Shown: positions 7,528-15,386 of the stretch, piece by piece | How positions within the stretch are numbered: position 1 is the stretch's first letter | Layout: the number at the start of each line of letters is the position of its first letter | Assembly: GCA_964603785.1 (NCBI GenBank) | Contig: CAZRWD010000001.1 | Location: 1 to 64,000 of the forward strand | Length of the DNA stretch: 64,000 nucleotides | Direction of reading: 5' to 3' | DNA from: CAZRWD01 sp964603785 | GTDB taxonomy: Bacteria; Fermentibacterota; Fermentibacteria; Fermentibacterales; Fermentibacteraceae | The notes under the pieces: model-generated | Told to the model about the DNA's origin: nothing | The model's database searches: none | What the model saw: the letters and a program-made list of their open reading frames with translations, nothing else | Program-made: the position numbers and the translations under genes

Positions 7528-8166
7528 ATGAAGGGTAGAGCCAGCCTCGCGGTGATCCTGACTGTGCTCGCGGCAGTTGTGTCCGGCGGGGTCGGCGACC
7601 TCTCCTCCCTCACCCTCGAGGAGACCCTGGAGGGGGTGCCGCCGGAGTGCCCGGCGTGGATCCTGGAGAACCTGGTCCTGGTGGATTGTCTCTACTGGGG
7701 CTTCGACGGGAGTCTGCACGAGGGGTGTCTGGTTGCGGACGCCAGGGTCGCCCGGGATCTGCGTTGCGTCTTCCTCCTCATGCTCCTCATCCATTTCCCC
7801 CTGGAGTCCGTTGCGCCGGTCTCGCTGTACGGGTGGGACGACTCCGAGTCCATGAGGCGGAACAACACCTCCGTCTTCAACTATCGCACGGTCCCCGGAA
7901 CAGGCAACCTCTCCAGGCATGCCTTCGGACTGGCAATCGACATCAACCCGCTGCAGAATCCATATCAGTCCGGATCGCTGGTCCTCCCCGCTGGTGCGGT
8001 GCACGACGCATCCGCCCCCGGAACTCTGTTCGACGGCCACCCTGTCGTGGAGCTCTTCCGTGCGCTCGGCTGGAGATGGGGGGGGGACTGGCAGGAGAGT
8101 GACTACCAGCACTTCGACAAGCCGTTCGAGGATGTCCCGCAGGAGGGCGATGAATGCCCGTCGTGA
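7528..8166 (+). CDS. Secreted M15-family D,D-/L,D-peptidase (M15C-like)
   Basis: 212 residues. Residues 1-23 form a signal peptide. The zinc site of the M15 (VanY/endolysin) fold is visible: SRHAFGLAIDINP (His about 131, Asp about 138) and GGDWQESDYQHFD (His about 195). SMRRNNTSVFNYR upstream is also typical of M15C enzymes, which cut peptidoglycan stem peptides. It probably remodels the wall from the periplasm. A run of nine G (8078-8086) encodes part of WGGDW just before the last zinc ligand, so slippage there would remove the active site. Start chosen by the GAGGGATCC ribosome site. Confidence 0.85.
   Translation: MKGRASLAVILTVLAAVVSGGVGDLSSLTLEETLEGVPPECPAWILENLVLVDCLYWGFDGSLHEGCLVADARVARDLRCVFLLMLLIHFPLESVAPVSLYGWDDSESMRRNNTSVFNYRTVPGTGNLSRHAFGLAIDINPLQNPYQSGSLVLPAGAVHDASAPGTLFDGHPVVELFRALGWRWGGDWQESDYQHFDKPFEDVPQEGDECPS
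8078..8086 (+). repeat. G9 homopolymer inside the M15 peptidase gene
   Basis: Nine consecutive G fall within codons for W-G-G-D. A single-base slip would replace the C-terminus, including the last zinc-binding histidine. Confidence 0.7.
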
Positions 8167-8191
8167 CGATTCCCGTGAGGGGGAAGACTGA

Positions 8192-9610
8192 ATGAAGACC
8201 GCTTGGTTTCCTCTCCTGGCCGTGATGGCCTCCATGGTCCTGACAGGAGGCGGCATGGCTGGCTATTCCGGTGGGGCTCCCTCCGCCGATCTCCTCCTAT
8301 GCTACGCCACCTCGGTATCCATGCCCGAAAGCGGGTGCGGACCGGAGAACGTCCTCGACGGAAATCCGCAGACGGCCTGGGTCACCATGCCGGGGGCTGC
8401 TCTGGACGAGGGGCTGTTCCTCGCCTTCGAGGAGGCGATCCTCATCGAAGCAGTCCGGCTGCAGTTCGTGCCGGACGGTGAAGGGTTCGAGGGCATTGTC
8501 TCCTGCAGGCTCTACGTCAACGGGGTCGAGACCCCCTTCGTTCTCTCGGACGGTGCGACCGTGGCTCTGAACCTGCCCGTCAGGAGCCTCTTCGTTCGGA
8601 TCGCATCGACCACTTCGACATGGGGCGAGTATCCTGTCGACGGGATCAACTACAGGGGAGACCTTCCCGTCGGCATCAGCGAGATCGTCCTGCTGGTGGA
8701 TGACGGGAACGGGAACGACGTCCCGATGAGGGTGAACGGTATCGGGAAGGTCGACGGCAGAGTGCGTGCGAGTTCCTCCCTCGCACCCGCGGAGGCCTAC
8801 TGCCCCGACTTCCTGTTCGACTCCCGCACGGGGTTCGGCTGGGCCGACGGGAACACGGCCGGGAGCGGTGAGGGTGAGAGCCTGACGTTCACCTTCGACG
8901 ACCTCCAGCGCATCGAGCGGATCAGGATCTGGAACGGCTACCAGCGTTCGCAGGCCCATTTCGAACAGAACGAACGGGCATCGCTCTTCTCCTTCGGAAC
9001 GGGAGAGGAAACCCCGGAGTACAGGCTCGCCGACCTCATGGGGCCGCAGGAGATAGTCCTCGAGCACCCCCTGGAGGGACGCGCCTTCACCATGACCTTC
9101 CTGGATACCTATGCGGGGGAGACCTACCGGGACCTAGTCGTCAGCGAGATGAGCTTCTTCGACGGCTCGACATGGTTCGTCATCTCCCCGGGGGAGGGCG
9201 AGACGAGGAAGCGTGCGATCCTGGACTGGGCGGCCGGCACGGAGGCGGGCGCCTTCATCGACAGGCAGGTCTTCCGCGGGGATGGAGACCCGGAGGGCTC
9301 GTCGCAGTCGCTCCTCGTAAGATCGAACGGCAGCTTCGTCCTCTGGAGGCGCGAGGCTCTCGGGGACGGCACGGAGAGTACGTACGCGGACGGCAACTGG
9401 CAGGTCCTGGATGACCGGACCATCCGGATATTCGGGCAGCTCCACCGGATTGCCCGCTACCAGGAGCCCGGCTTCGACCCCTACTCGGGGGTGCGACCAG
9501 GGGACGGTGCACCGGACATCGACCGGACAACCATCTTCAGCGACACCCTGACCTTCGACGCCAGCCGGATCTCGAGCCGCCGGGGGCTTTTCGAGGACTT
9601 CGCGTACTAG
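8192..9610 (+). CDS. Secreted protein with discoidin/NADase-type glycan-binding domains
   Basis: 472 residues with a signal peptide (residues 1-24). Two related modules can be seen. The first begins LLCYATSVSMPESG...NVLDGNPQTAWVT (about 35-65). The second contains FLFDSRTGFGWADG...GEGESLTFTF and IERIRIWNGYQRSQAHFEQNER (about 208-260). This DG..TAW / IRIxNGYxxS pattern is typical of the F5/8C-like domain that accompanies secreted hydrolases. The C-terminal part (about 330-472) is beta-rich and unassigned. A surface carbohydrate-binding role is likely. It begins 26 nt after the M15 peptidase, so the two are probably co-transcribed. Confidence 0.7.
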   Translation: MKTAWFPLLAVMASMVLTGGGMAGYSGGAPSADLLLCYATSVSMPESGCGPENVLDGNPQTAWVTMPGAALDEGLFLAFEEAILIEAVRLQFVPDGEGFEGIVSCRLYVNGVETPFVLSDGATVALNLPVRSLFVRIASTTSTWGEYPVDGINYRGDLPVGISEIVLLVDDGNGNDVPMRVNGIGKVDGRVRASSSLAPAEAYCPDFLFDSRTGFGWADGNTAGSGEGESLTFTFDDLQRIERIRIWNGYQRSQAHFEQNERASLFSFGTGEETPEYRLADLMGPQEIVLEHPLEGRAFTMTFLDTYAGETYRDLVVSEMSFFDGSTWFVISPGEGETRKRAILDWAAGTEAGAFIDRQVFRGDGDPEGSSQSLLVRSNGSFVLWRREALGDGTESTYADGNWQVLDDRTIRIFGQLHRIARYQEPGFDPYSGVRPGDGAPDIDRTTIFSDTLTFDASRISSRRGLFEDFAY

Positions 9611-9632
9611 CGCGGAGAAAGGGTACGCACTC

Positions 9633-11234
9633 GTGACCCCGTCCATGCGACGGCTGTGGAGCACCTCCCTGGTAGCCCTGCTCCTGGGTGCCGTCGTAGC
9701 CGTAGGGCTAGCATCACTACGGGACACGGAGCATCCAAGCGGCTGGGACGGCTACTACTACCTCGTGCAGATGCAGGCGCTCAGGACCACCGGCGAGATG
9801 CACTCTCCGGAGTCCTCGCTGGTCTGGCCGCTCCTGATGCTCGCGCGAGCCGTCAGCGGAGACGACGTGACCTCGTGGCGGATCTGCGCCGTGCTGTTCA
9901 AGACGCTGTTCGTCCTCTCGGTCTTCACGCTGACCCTGTCGATGCTCCGGACGAATCGCTCGGGCGGTGATCCGGCCGCCATCCACACTGCTCTCCTCGC
10001 GGGCGCCCTATCCGCTGCGAGCCCCTCTCTCGGATACTTCTTCACCCAGTTCCCGAAGAACCTCCTCGGCTTCTCCCTGTTCCTCCTCTTCGCGGCCTCC
10101 CTGATCGGTATCCACCGTGCCCCAGAGGCGGGGGAGCGGAGACCGACGGGTTCCAGGATGCTCCCGCACCTGGCGGGAGCCCTGCTGCTGTTCCTGGCAG
10201 CATTCTTCACGCACCGGTTCTCCGCGGTGCTCTCCCTCGGCTTCCTCCTGCTCTATCTCGCTCCTTCGGTCCGGCGTCTGCCGCGATCCCTGCTCCTGAT
10301 CCTCCCAGCAGGAGTGATAGCAGTTCTGGCGCTCTCGCACCTCCTCCCGCTGACCGTTTCATACCGGGATATGGAACGCGTCACAGGCGACCTGTCGTGG
10401 AGCCCGATCTTCGTGCCGGTCTCGTTCCTGGGCGCTTTCGGCTCCGGCAGACTCACCACGGTCTGGATCGGAGAGATCGTCCTGGCCGGCATACTGCCGA
10501 TCCTGACCGGGATCCTCCTCCCGTTCCGGCGCTTCCCGGGTTCGAGCCAACCCGACAGGGGGTTCGCCGTCATGACACTGGTTGCTCTGACCGGGCTCCT
10601 CCCCTTCCTCCGATTCTCACTTACGGGCCTCTCCTACAGGCTCTTCTTCGGCACTCTCCTGCTGCTTCCCTTGCTCTGCGTCCCCTGGATCCATGCCGGG
10701 GTCCTTCGCGTGATCCCCGACGGGAAGGCATCACGGGCTGCGGGGCGGAAGGCTGTCCCAGCAGCCGTGTTCCTGGCTCTCATCGCAACCTCCCTCCACA
10801 CGGGACGATCCTACTCCCGGGAACTGCACGATCCCCCGTACCCGTTCTATGATGAACTCGCGGCCGATGCTATGGACGCTCTCTCCGGCAGTGACTGCGA
10901 GTTGATCGTCGCGCATGCTGCGCTTGCCGAGCTCATCACCTACCGGTACGGGGTCGACGCCCTCCCCTGGGCGCCGGAGGATTCCTTCCCCCGGGAGCGG
11001 GTCTGGCGGATCACCGCGGGCATACTGCGCGACGAGGTGTCGCTCTACCTCGGTCCTGCTACCTCCGACAGCTTCTTCATCCCTCTCGGAAGGGACTATG
11101 CTCTGATGCGCGAGGATCACTGGGAGGAGTTCCTGCTGGAGATCACCGACGAGCCGGTGATGCTTGAGGCCGTGGAGGGCGACTGGCGAAACCCACTCGT
11201 GCGGAGACCCGCCTACCTGAGGAGGCGAGTTTGA
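9633..11234 (+). CDS. Polytopic membrane protein, GT-C glycosyltransferase-like
   Basis: 533 residues from GTG. About nine to eleven hydrophobic segments cover residues 10-395, followed by a soluble C-terminal part of about 135 residues. After the first segment comes SGWDGYYYLVQMQAL, the acidic-aromatic first-loop pattern of GT-C enzymes that use lipid-linked sugars (PMT, ArnT and oligosaccharyltransferase relatives). That makes glycan transfer onto envelope molecules plausible; other polytopic families are not excluded. Third gene of the run starting at 7528, 22 nt after the discoidin-like gene. Confidence 0.6.
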   Translation: MTPSMRRLWSTSLVALLLGAVVAVGLASLRDTEHPSGWDGYYYLVQMQALRTTGEMHSPESSLVWPLLMLARAVSGDDVTSWRICAVLFKTLFVLSVFTLTLSMLRTNRSGGDPAAIHTALLAGALSAASPSLGYFFTQFPKNLLGFSLFLLFAASLIGIHRAPEAGERRPTGSRMLPHLAGALLLFLAAFFTHRFSAVLSLGFLLLYLAPSVRRLPRSLLLILPAGVIAVLALSHLLPLTVSYRDMERVTGDLSWSPIFVPVSFLGAFGSGRLTTVWIGEIVLAGILPILTGILLPFRRFPGSSQPDRGFAVMTLVALTGLLPFLRFSLTGLSYRLFFGTLLLLPLLCVPWIHAGVLRVIPDGKASRAAGRKAVPAAVFLALIATSLHTGRSYSRELHDPPYPFYDELAADAMDALSGSDCELIVAHAALAELITYRYGVDALPWAPEDSFPRERVWRITAGILRDEVSLYLGPATSDSFFIPLGRDYALMREDHWEEFLLEITDEPVMLEAVEGDWRNPLVRRPAYLRRRV

Positions 11235-11637
11235 CGACCAGGGGCAGTCTCTCCACGGGCCATCCCAACGGCTGGCATCGGCGGTCGGATCGGACGCACG
11301 CATCATCGAAGTCGACGGCTCCAGCGTCTTCTGTGAGATCACAAGGCCCCGCGAAGTCCTGCGGCTCCATGCCGCAGGGGGCGATGCGAGTCACAGCCCT
11401 TGACGAGGGCGGGCATCGGCAGACAGGGGAGTCCGGACGCGTAAATTCTTGGCATGGATAGTATTCCGTATTCGTACTCAGAGCGCTCCGGGGGGATCGG
11501 ACGGGTGCTGAGTTTATTGACCGGGAGTTCATTGCGCCGTTAATATCGACCGGTATGCCGATTCGAGCGGCAGCAGGTTCCCGGGGCGTGCGGTCCATAC
11601 CGCGGGACGACCTCGGAACCGGCGGGGAAGGAGCTGC
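11235..11637. other. Intergenic region before the tandem exoprotein genes
   Basis: About 400 nt. The first 170 nt read in one frame (11229-11404) as a protein-like stretch (LASAVGSDARIIEVDGSS) that lacks a start codon and may be a relic or frameshifted gene end. The last 120 nt hold a promoter candidate at 11517. No RNA gene was recognised. Confidence 0.5.
11517..11546 (+). promoter_or_regulatory. Promoter candidate for the tandem FG-GAP gene cluster
   Basis: TTGACC (11517-11522) and TAATAT (11541-11546) are separated by 18 nt, about 90 nt before the ATG at 11638. The patch is AT-rich within GC-rich DNA. Confidence 0.5.
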
Positions 11638-13461
11638 ATGAACGGAAGGCTGTTTTTCCTCGCGGTTCTCCTGACAGGTGTCTCCACCGCGGATCAGGAG
11701 TCCCAGACCGACTGGACCGGCGGTGACGGCGTGCCAGGGCCCGTGACGGACTGGGGCCAGGTGTTCGACCTGGCGAGTGCCGTGAACGCCGGCTGGCCGG
11801 GTCTGCTCCGGCTGGACTTCGATCCGGTGAAGACTACCGTCGACAACAGCCTGCCGGGGGCGGCCTGCGCCCTCCCCGTAGACATCGACGGCGATGGTGA
11901 CAAGGATATCGCAGCCGCCGGATACAGCTGCAGCACGGTCTCCTGGTGGAGGAACGCCGGCGGCACCTCCTGGACGGAAGTCGTGATCGACTCAGGCTTT
12001 CCCTCCTGCCTGGCGATCTGCCCCGGCGACTTCGACGGAGACGGCGACTGGGACATCGTGGGTGGCTCCTATTCCACAGATCAGGTGGTCTGGTGGGAGA
12101 ACCACAACGGCATCGGGACCTCATGGGTGGAGCATTCGATCTATGACCTGGCCGACGGCGTTTACTCGGTCTACGCCGTCGACATGGACGAAAACGGATC
12201 CACCGACGTGGTCGGAGCCCTTCTGGACGGCGACAAGGTGTGCTGGTGGAGCAACAACGGGACCGGGACCTACTGGGGCTGGATACCCGTCGCCAACTTC
12301 TGCAACGGAGTCAGCTCCGTGACGGCGGCGGACATCGACTCAGACGGCGACCCGGATGTGGTCGGCGCCTCCTCCGTCAGCGACCAGATCGTCTGGTGGG
12401 AGAACATGGACGGCTATGGAACCACCTGGTCGGGGGCGCACCTCGTCCAGGGAGGCTTCGACGGAGCCTTCTCGGTCACCGCGGAGGATGTGGACCAGGA
12501 CGGATCGATGGACATCGTCGGAGCGGCCTTCAACGGCAACAAGGTCTCATGGTGGCGGAACGCCGACGGGAGTGGCGGGAGCTGGACGCGGCACGACATC
12601 GACATCGTCGCCGGGCAGGCATCCTGGGTCGATGCGGCCGACATGGACGCCGACGGGGACATCGATGTCGCAGCCACGGCCTCCGGCGACGACGATGTCC
12701 TCTGGTACGAGAATCTCGACGGCTGGGGGACGGAGTGGAGAAAGCGCACGCTGGCCGGAGGGTATGACGGCGCCTGCTCCGCCGTCATCGCGGACATCGA
12801 CGGCAACGGCCGCATGGATGTGGCAGGCTCCGCCCGGAACGCGGGCGACGTGGACTGGTGGAGCGCCACCCGCTTCGCCCTCGAGGGTCTCCTCGAGTCG
12901 AGCATCCTGGACGTCCAGGACCAGGCGGTCTGGCAGACGATCGCCTGGACATCCGTACTGCCCACCGGGACGTCGATCGCCTTCCAGGTGCGCTCGTCCG
13001 ACGACCCGGGCGACATGGGCCCATGGTCGGCGGAGATCTCCTCGCCGGGTGGTCTCTCCGGATACCTGACGGATCTGGACGATCTCGTGCAGTACCGCGC
13101 CATCCTGCGCAGGGGGGCGGGCAACCAGTTCGTCACGCCCGTCCTGCACGACGTCACCCTGTCCTGGCTTCCCTGCGTTGGTTCGGAGGAGCATGAGGCC
13201 TGCGTCCCCTCCTGGAGCTTCGCCCCGCTTCAGAACCCCGCCCGGGGAGGCGTTCTCGGCATGAGCCTTGGAGCCGCCGCGGCCGGACCTGTGGCCGTGC
13301 GGGTGTTCGACCTCTCGGGCCGGGTGATCGCGGAGACGGAGGTGCAGGCCTCCGCCGGGCTCCAGACATTGAGCTTCAAGGATCTCCCCGCCGGGGTGTT
13401 GTGCTGCACGGCCGCTGCGCCGGGCTACGCTGAGACGGTACGGGTCGTGGTCATCGACTAG
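11638..13461 (+). CDS. FG-GAP/VCBS exoprotein, first of three tandem paralogs
   Basis: 607 residues. Signal peptide residues 1-18, then the family N-terminal module QTDWTGGDGVPGPVTDWG (about 22-39). About seven propeller blades follow (about 80-415) with DIDGDGDKD, DFDGDGDWD and DMDADGDID loops alternating with WWxN motifs. A beta-sandwich module spans about 418-520, and a C-terminal sorting-type domain about 525-607 (NPARGGVLG, VRVFDLSGRVI). SD AAGGAG precedes ATG. Its C-terminal coding DNA matches the next gene with one mismatch over 165 bp. Likely exported and surface-attached; ligand unknown. Confidence 0.88.
   Translation: MNGRLFFLAVLLTGVSTADQESQTDWTGGDGVPGPVTDWGQVFDLASAVNAGWPGLLRLDFDPVKTTVDNSLPGAACALPVDIDGDGDKDIAAAGYSCSTVSWWRNAGGTSWTEVVIDSGFPSCLAICPGDFDGDGDWDIVGGSYSTDQVVWWENHNGIGTSWVEHSIYDLADGVYSVYAVDMDENGSTDVVGALLDGDKVCWWSNNGTGTYWGWIPVANFCNGVSSVTAADIDSDGDPDVVGASSVSDQIVWWENMDGYGTTWSGAHLVQGGFDGAFSVTAEDVDQDGSMDIVGAAFNGNKVSWWRNADGSGGSWTRHDIDIVAGQASWVDAADMDADGDIDVAATASGDDDVLWYENLDGWGTEWRKRTLAGGYDGACSAVIADIDGNGRMDVAGSARNAGDVDWWSATRFALEGLLESSILDVQDQAVWQTIAWTSVLPTGTSIAFQVRSSDDPGDMGPWSAEISSPGGLSGYLTDLDDLVQYRAILRRGAGNQFVTPVLHDVTLSWLPCVGSEEHEACVPSWSFAPLQNPARGGVLGMSLGAAAAGPVAVRVFDLSGRVIAETEVQASAGLQTLSFKDLPAGVLCCTAAAPGYAETVRVVVID
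13203..13367 (+). repeat. Near-identical sorting-domain DNA, copy A
   Basis: 165 bp that match 15058-15222 at all but one position, in the 3' part of paralogous genes whose other regions are clearly diverged. Confidence 0.85.
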
Positions 13462-13522
13462 ATGGTAGCCTTGGGCTCCCTCCCCGTCCCGGGGATCTGG
13501 GAACCTGAAGGGGGTTGATACG

Positions 13523-15316
13523 ATGAAGATCCTTCTGCCGTACGCCCTGTTCGTCCTCGCCTCCACGGGAACCGCCGGCTCGGCCACGCAGACGGACTGG
13601 TCCGGGGGGGGCGGCGTGCCGGGGCCCGTCGATGAATGGGGAGACACGTTCGATTCGGTCACGGGGATCGGCTGGCTCGACGCACCGGGAGATCTGCTGC
13701 TCGGTGGTACCCTTGTCACCCCGGTGGTCCATCTGCTCGACGGGAGTTACGTGTCCAGCTGCATCAGAGTTCACGACATCGATGGAGAAGGCGACAACGA
13801 CGTTCTCTCCACCGGAGCACAGTATGCCACCTGGTGGCGGAACGAGGGCGGCGGGACCGCCTGGACCCGGATCAACCTCACCACATCGCGACCCGGGTCG
13901 CAATCCGTTGATGCCGGCGACGTAGACGGGAACGGAACTTGTGATGTAGTCCTCGGTGTGGGGTACATCCCTCCGCAGGAAGGTCTGTACTGGTTCGAGA
14001 ATACCGACGGGAGCGGGACCGTATGGGCAGAGCACCATATCACAAGCGGCTTCGGTGTGAAGAAGGTCTGCGCATCGGACATCAATGGTGACGGCAAGCT
14101 CGACATCGCATTCCTGAGCACCGGCTCACCATCGGTCTACTGGTACGAGAACGTCGACGGACTGGGATTCAACTGGATGCTGCACACCTGCCCGGGCGAT
14201 TCTTCCTTTCAGCGGGACCTGAAGCCAGTGGACCTGGACGGTGACGGAGACATCGACCTGCTGAATGTAACCGACTCGGGTTTCTATTGGTTCGAGAACA
14301 CTGACGGCACCGGCGGCACCATGCTTTGGCACGAGATCGGCGCTTCCACCTACAACCGGTCAGTCTCGTCCGTTGACGTCGATGGCGACGGCGATCTGGA
14401 CGTCCTGGCCGGTAGTCTGAGCGCTACATTCTGGTATGAGAACCTCGACGGCAGCGCCACCGACTGGGTCCTCCACCCCATCTCCAGCATCGTTTCGTCA
14501 CACTCGAGGGGTCTCGATCTGGATGCCGACGGTGATGGCGACTTTCTCTCAGCAGCAGGGAACTTCCTGCTGCTCGTGAACGATGATGGCCTTGGAACCT
14601 CCTGGACCCAAGTCACGCTAGCTACCTCGAGCTACACGAGCTGCTGCGAGGCGGGGGATCTGGACGGAGATGGATTCGATGAGGGCCTGACCTGTAAATT
14701 CAACGACGGAGATGTCATCTGGGTCGAACTGGTCGAGCCCGTACCCTCGGGGCAACTGACCAGCTCCATCCTCGCCACAGGCGAATACCCTCTCTGGGGC
14801 AATCTGAACTGGACCGAGAGCTGCCCGGCCGGCTCAGACATCACGCTGGAGTTCCGTGTGGGCTATACACCCGGGACGATGGGCGCGTGGTTCTCCTGCT
14901 CCACGCCGGGGACGGCCATTCCTTCCTACATGGACAACCATCCATTCTGCCAGTACCGCGTGAACCTGGAAAAAGGATCTGCCCCCTCGAGCCCGGTGCT
15001 CTACGACATGACAGTAGACTGGAACACAACAGGTACGGAGGACGGACAGGGAGCCATCGTCCCCTCCTGGAGCTTCGCCCCGCTTCAGAACCCCGCACGG
15101 GGAGGCGTTCTCGGCATGAGCCTTGGAGCCGCCGCGGCCGGACCTGTGGCCGTGCGGGTGTTCGACCTCTCGGGCCGGGTGATCGCGGAGACGGAGGTGC
15201 AGGCCTCCGCCGGGCTCCAGACGGTGAGCTTCACCGGGCTGCCCGCAGGTGTGTTCCTCTGCACTGCCGAGGTACCGGGTTACACCTGTGCTGTGAGGGT
15301 CGTGGTGATCGACTAG
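13523..15316 (+). CDS. FG-GAP/VCBS exoprotein, second tandem paralog
   Basis: 597 residues. Signal peptide MKILLPYALFVLASTGTAG, then QTDWSGGGGVPGPVDEWG. Propeller blades cover about residues 75-415, with loops such as DIDGEGDND, DLDGDGDID and DVDGDGDLD. The beta-sandwich and sorting domain have the same order as in the first paralog. A run of eight G (13604-13611) encodes the Gly-Gly-Gly stretch just after the signal peptide. SD AAGGGGG lies about 9 nt before ATG. A 61-nt gap separates it from the first paralog, so co-transcription is likely. Confidence 0.88.
   Translation: MKILLPYALFVLASTGTAGSATQTDWSGGGGVPGPVDEWGDTFDSVTGIGWLDAPGDLLLGGTLVTPVVHLLDGSYVSSCIRVHDIDGEGDNDVLSTGAQYATWWRNEGGGTAWTRINLTTSRPGSQSVDAGDVDGNGTCDVVLGVGYIPPQEGLYWFENTDGSGTVWAEHHITSGFGVKKVCASDINGDGKLDIAFLSTGSPSVYWYENVDGLGFNWMLHTCPGDSSFQRDLKPVDLDGDGDIDLLNVTDSGFYWFENTDGTGGTMLWHEIGASTYNRSVSSVDVDGDGDLDVLAGSLSATFWYENLDGSATDWVLHPISSIVSSHSRGLDLDADGDGDFLSAAGNFLLLVNDDGLGTSWTQVTLATSSYTSCCEAGDLDGDGFDEGLTCKFNDGDVIWVELVEPVPSGQLTSSILATGEYPLWGNLNWTESCPAGSDITLEFRVGYTPGTMGAWFSCSTPGTAIPSYMDNHPFCQYRVNLEKGSAPSSPVLYDMTVDWNTTGTEDGQGAIVPSWSFAPLQNPARGGVLGMSLGAAAAGPVAVRVFDLSGRVIAETEVQASAGLQTVSFTGLPAGVFLCTAEVPGYTCAVRVVVID
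13604..13611 (+). repeat. G8 homopolymer near the start of the second paralog
   Basis: Eight consecutive G within codons W-S-G-G-G, about codon 28. The third paralog has the same tract at the equivalent codon; the first does not. Confidence 0.75.
15058..15309 (+). repeat. Near-identical sorting-domain DNA, copy B
   Basis: The left 165 bp match copy A (13203-13367) with one difference. The right end (about 15208-15306) is identical to the end of the third paralog, giving a mosaic. Confidence 0.85.
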
Positions 15317-15386
15317 ATGTCAGCCTGGAACTCCATCCCCGTCCTCCACGCCTCGGGGATCGGGGCACCTGAAGGGAGTTGATTCG

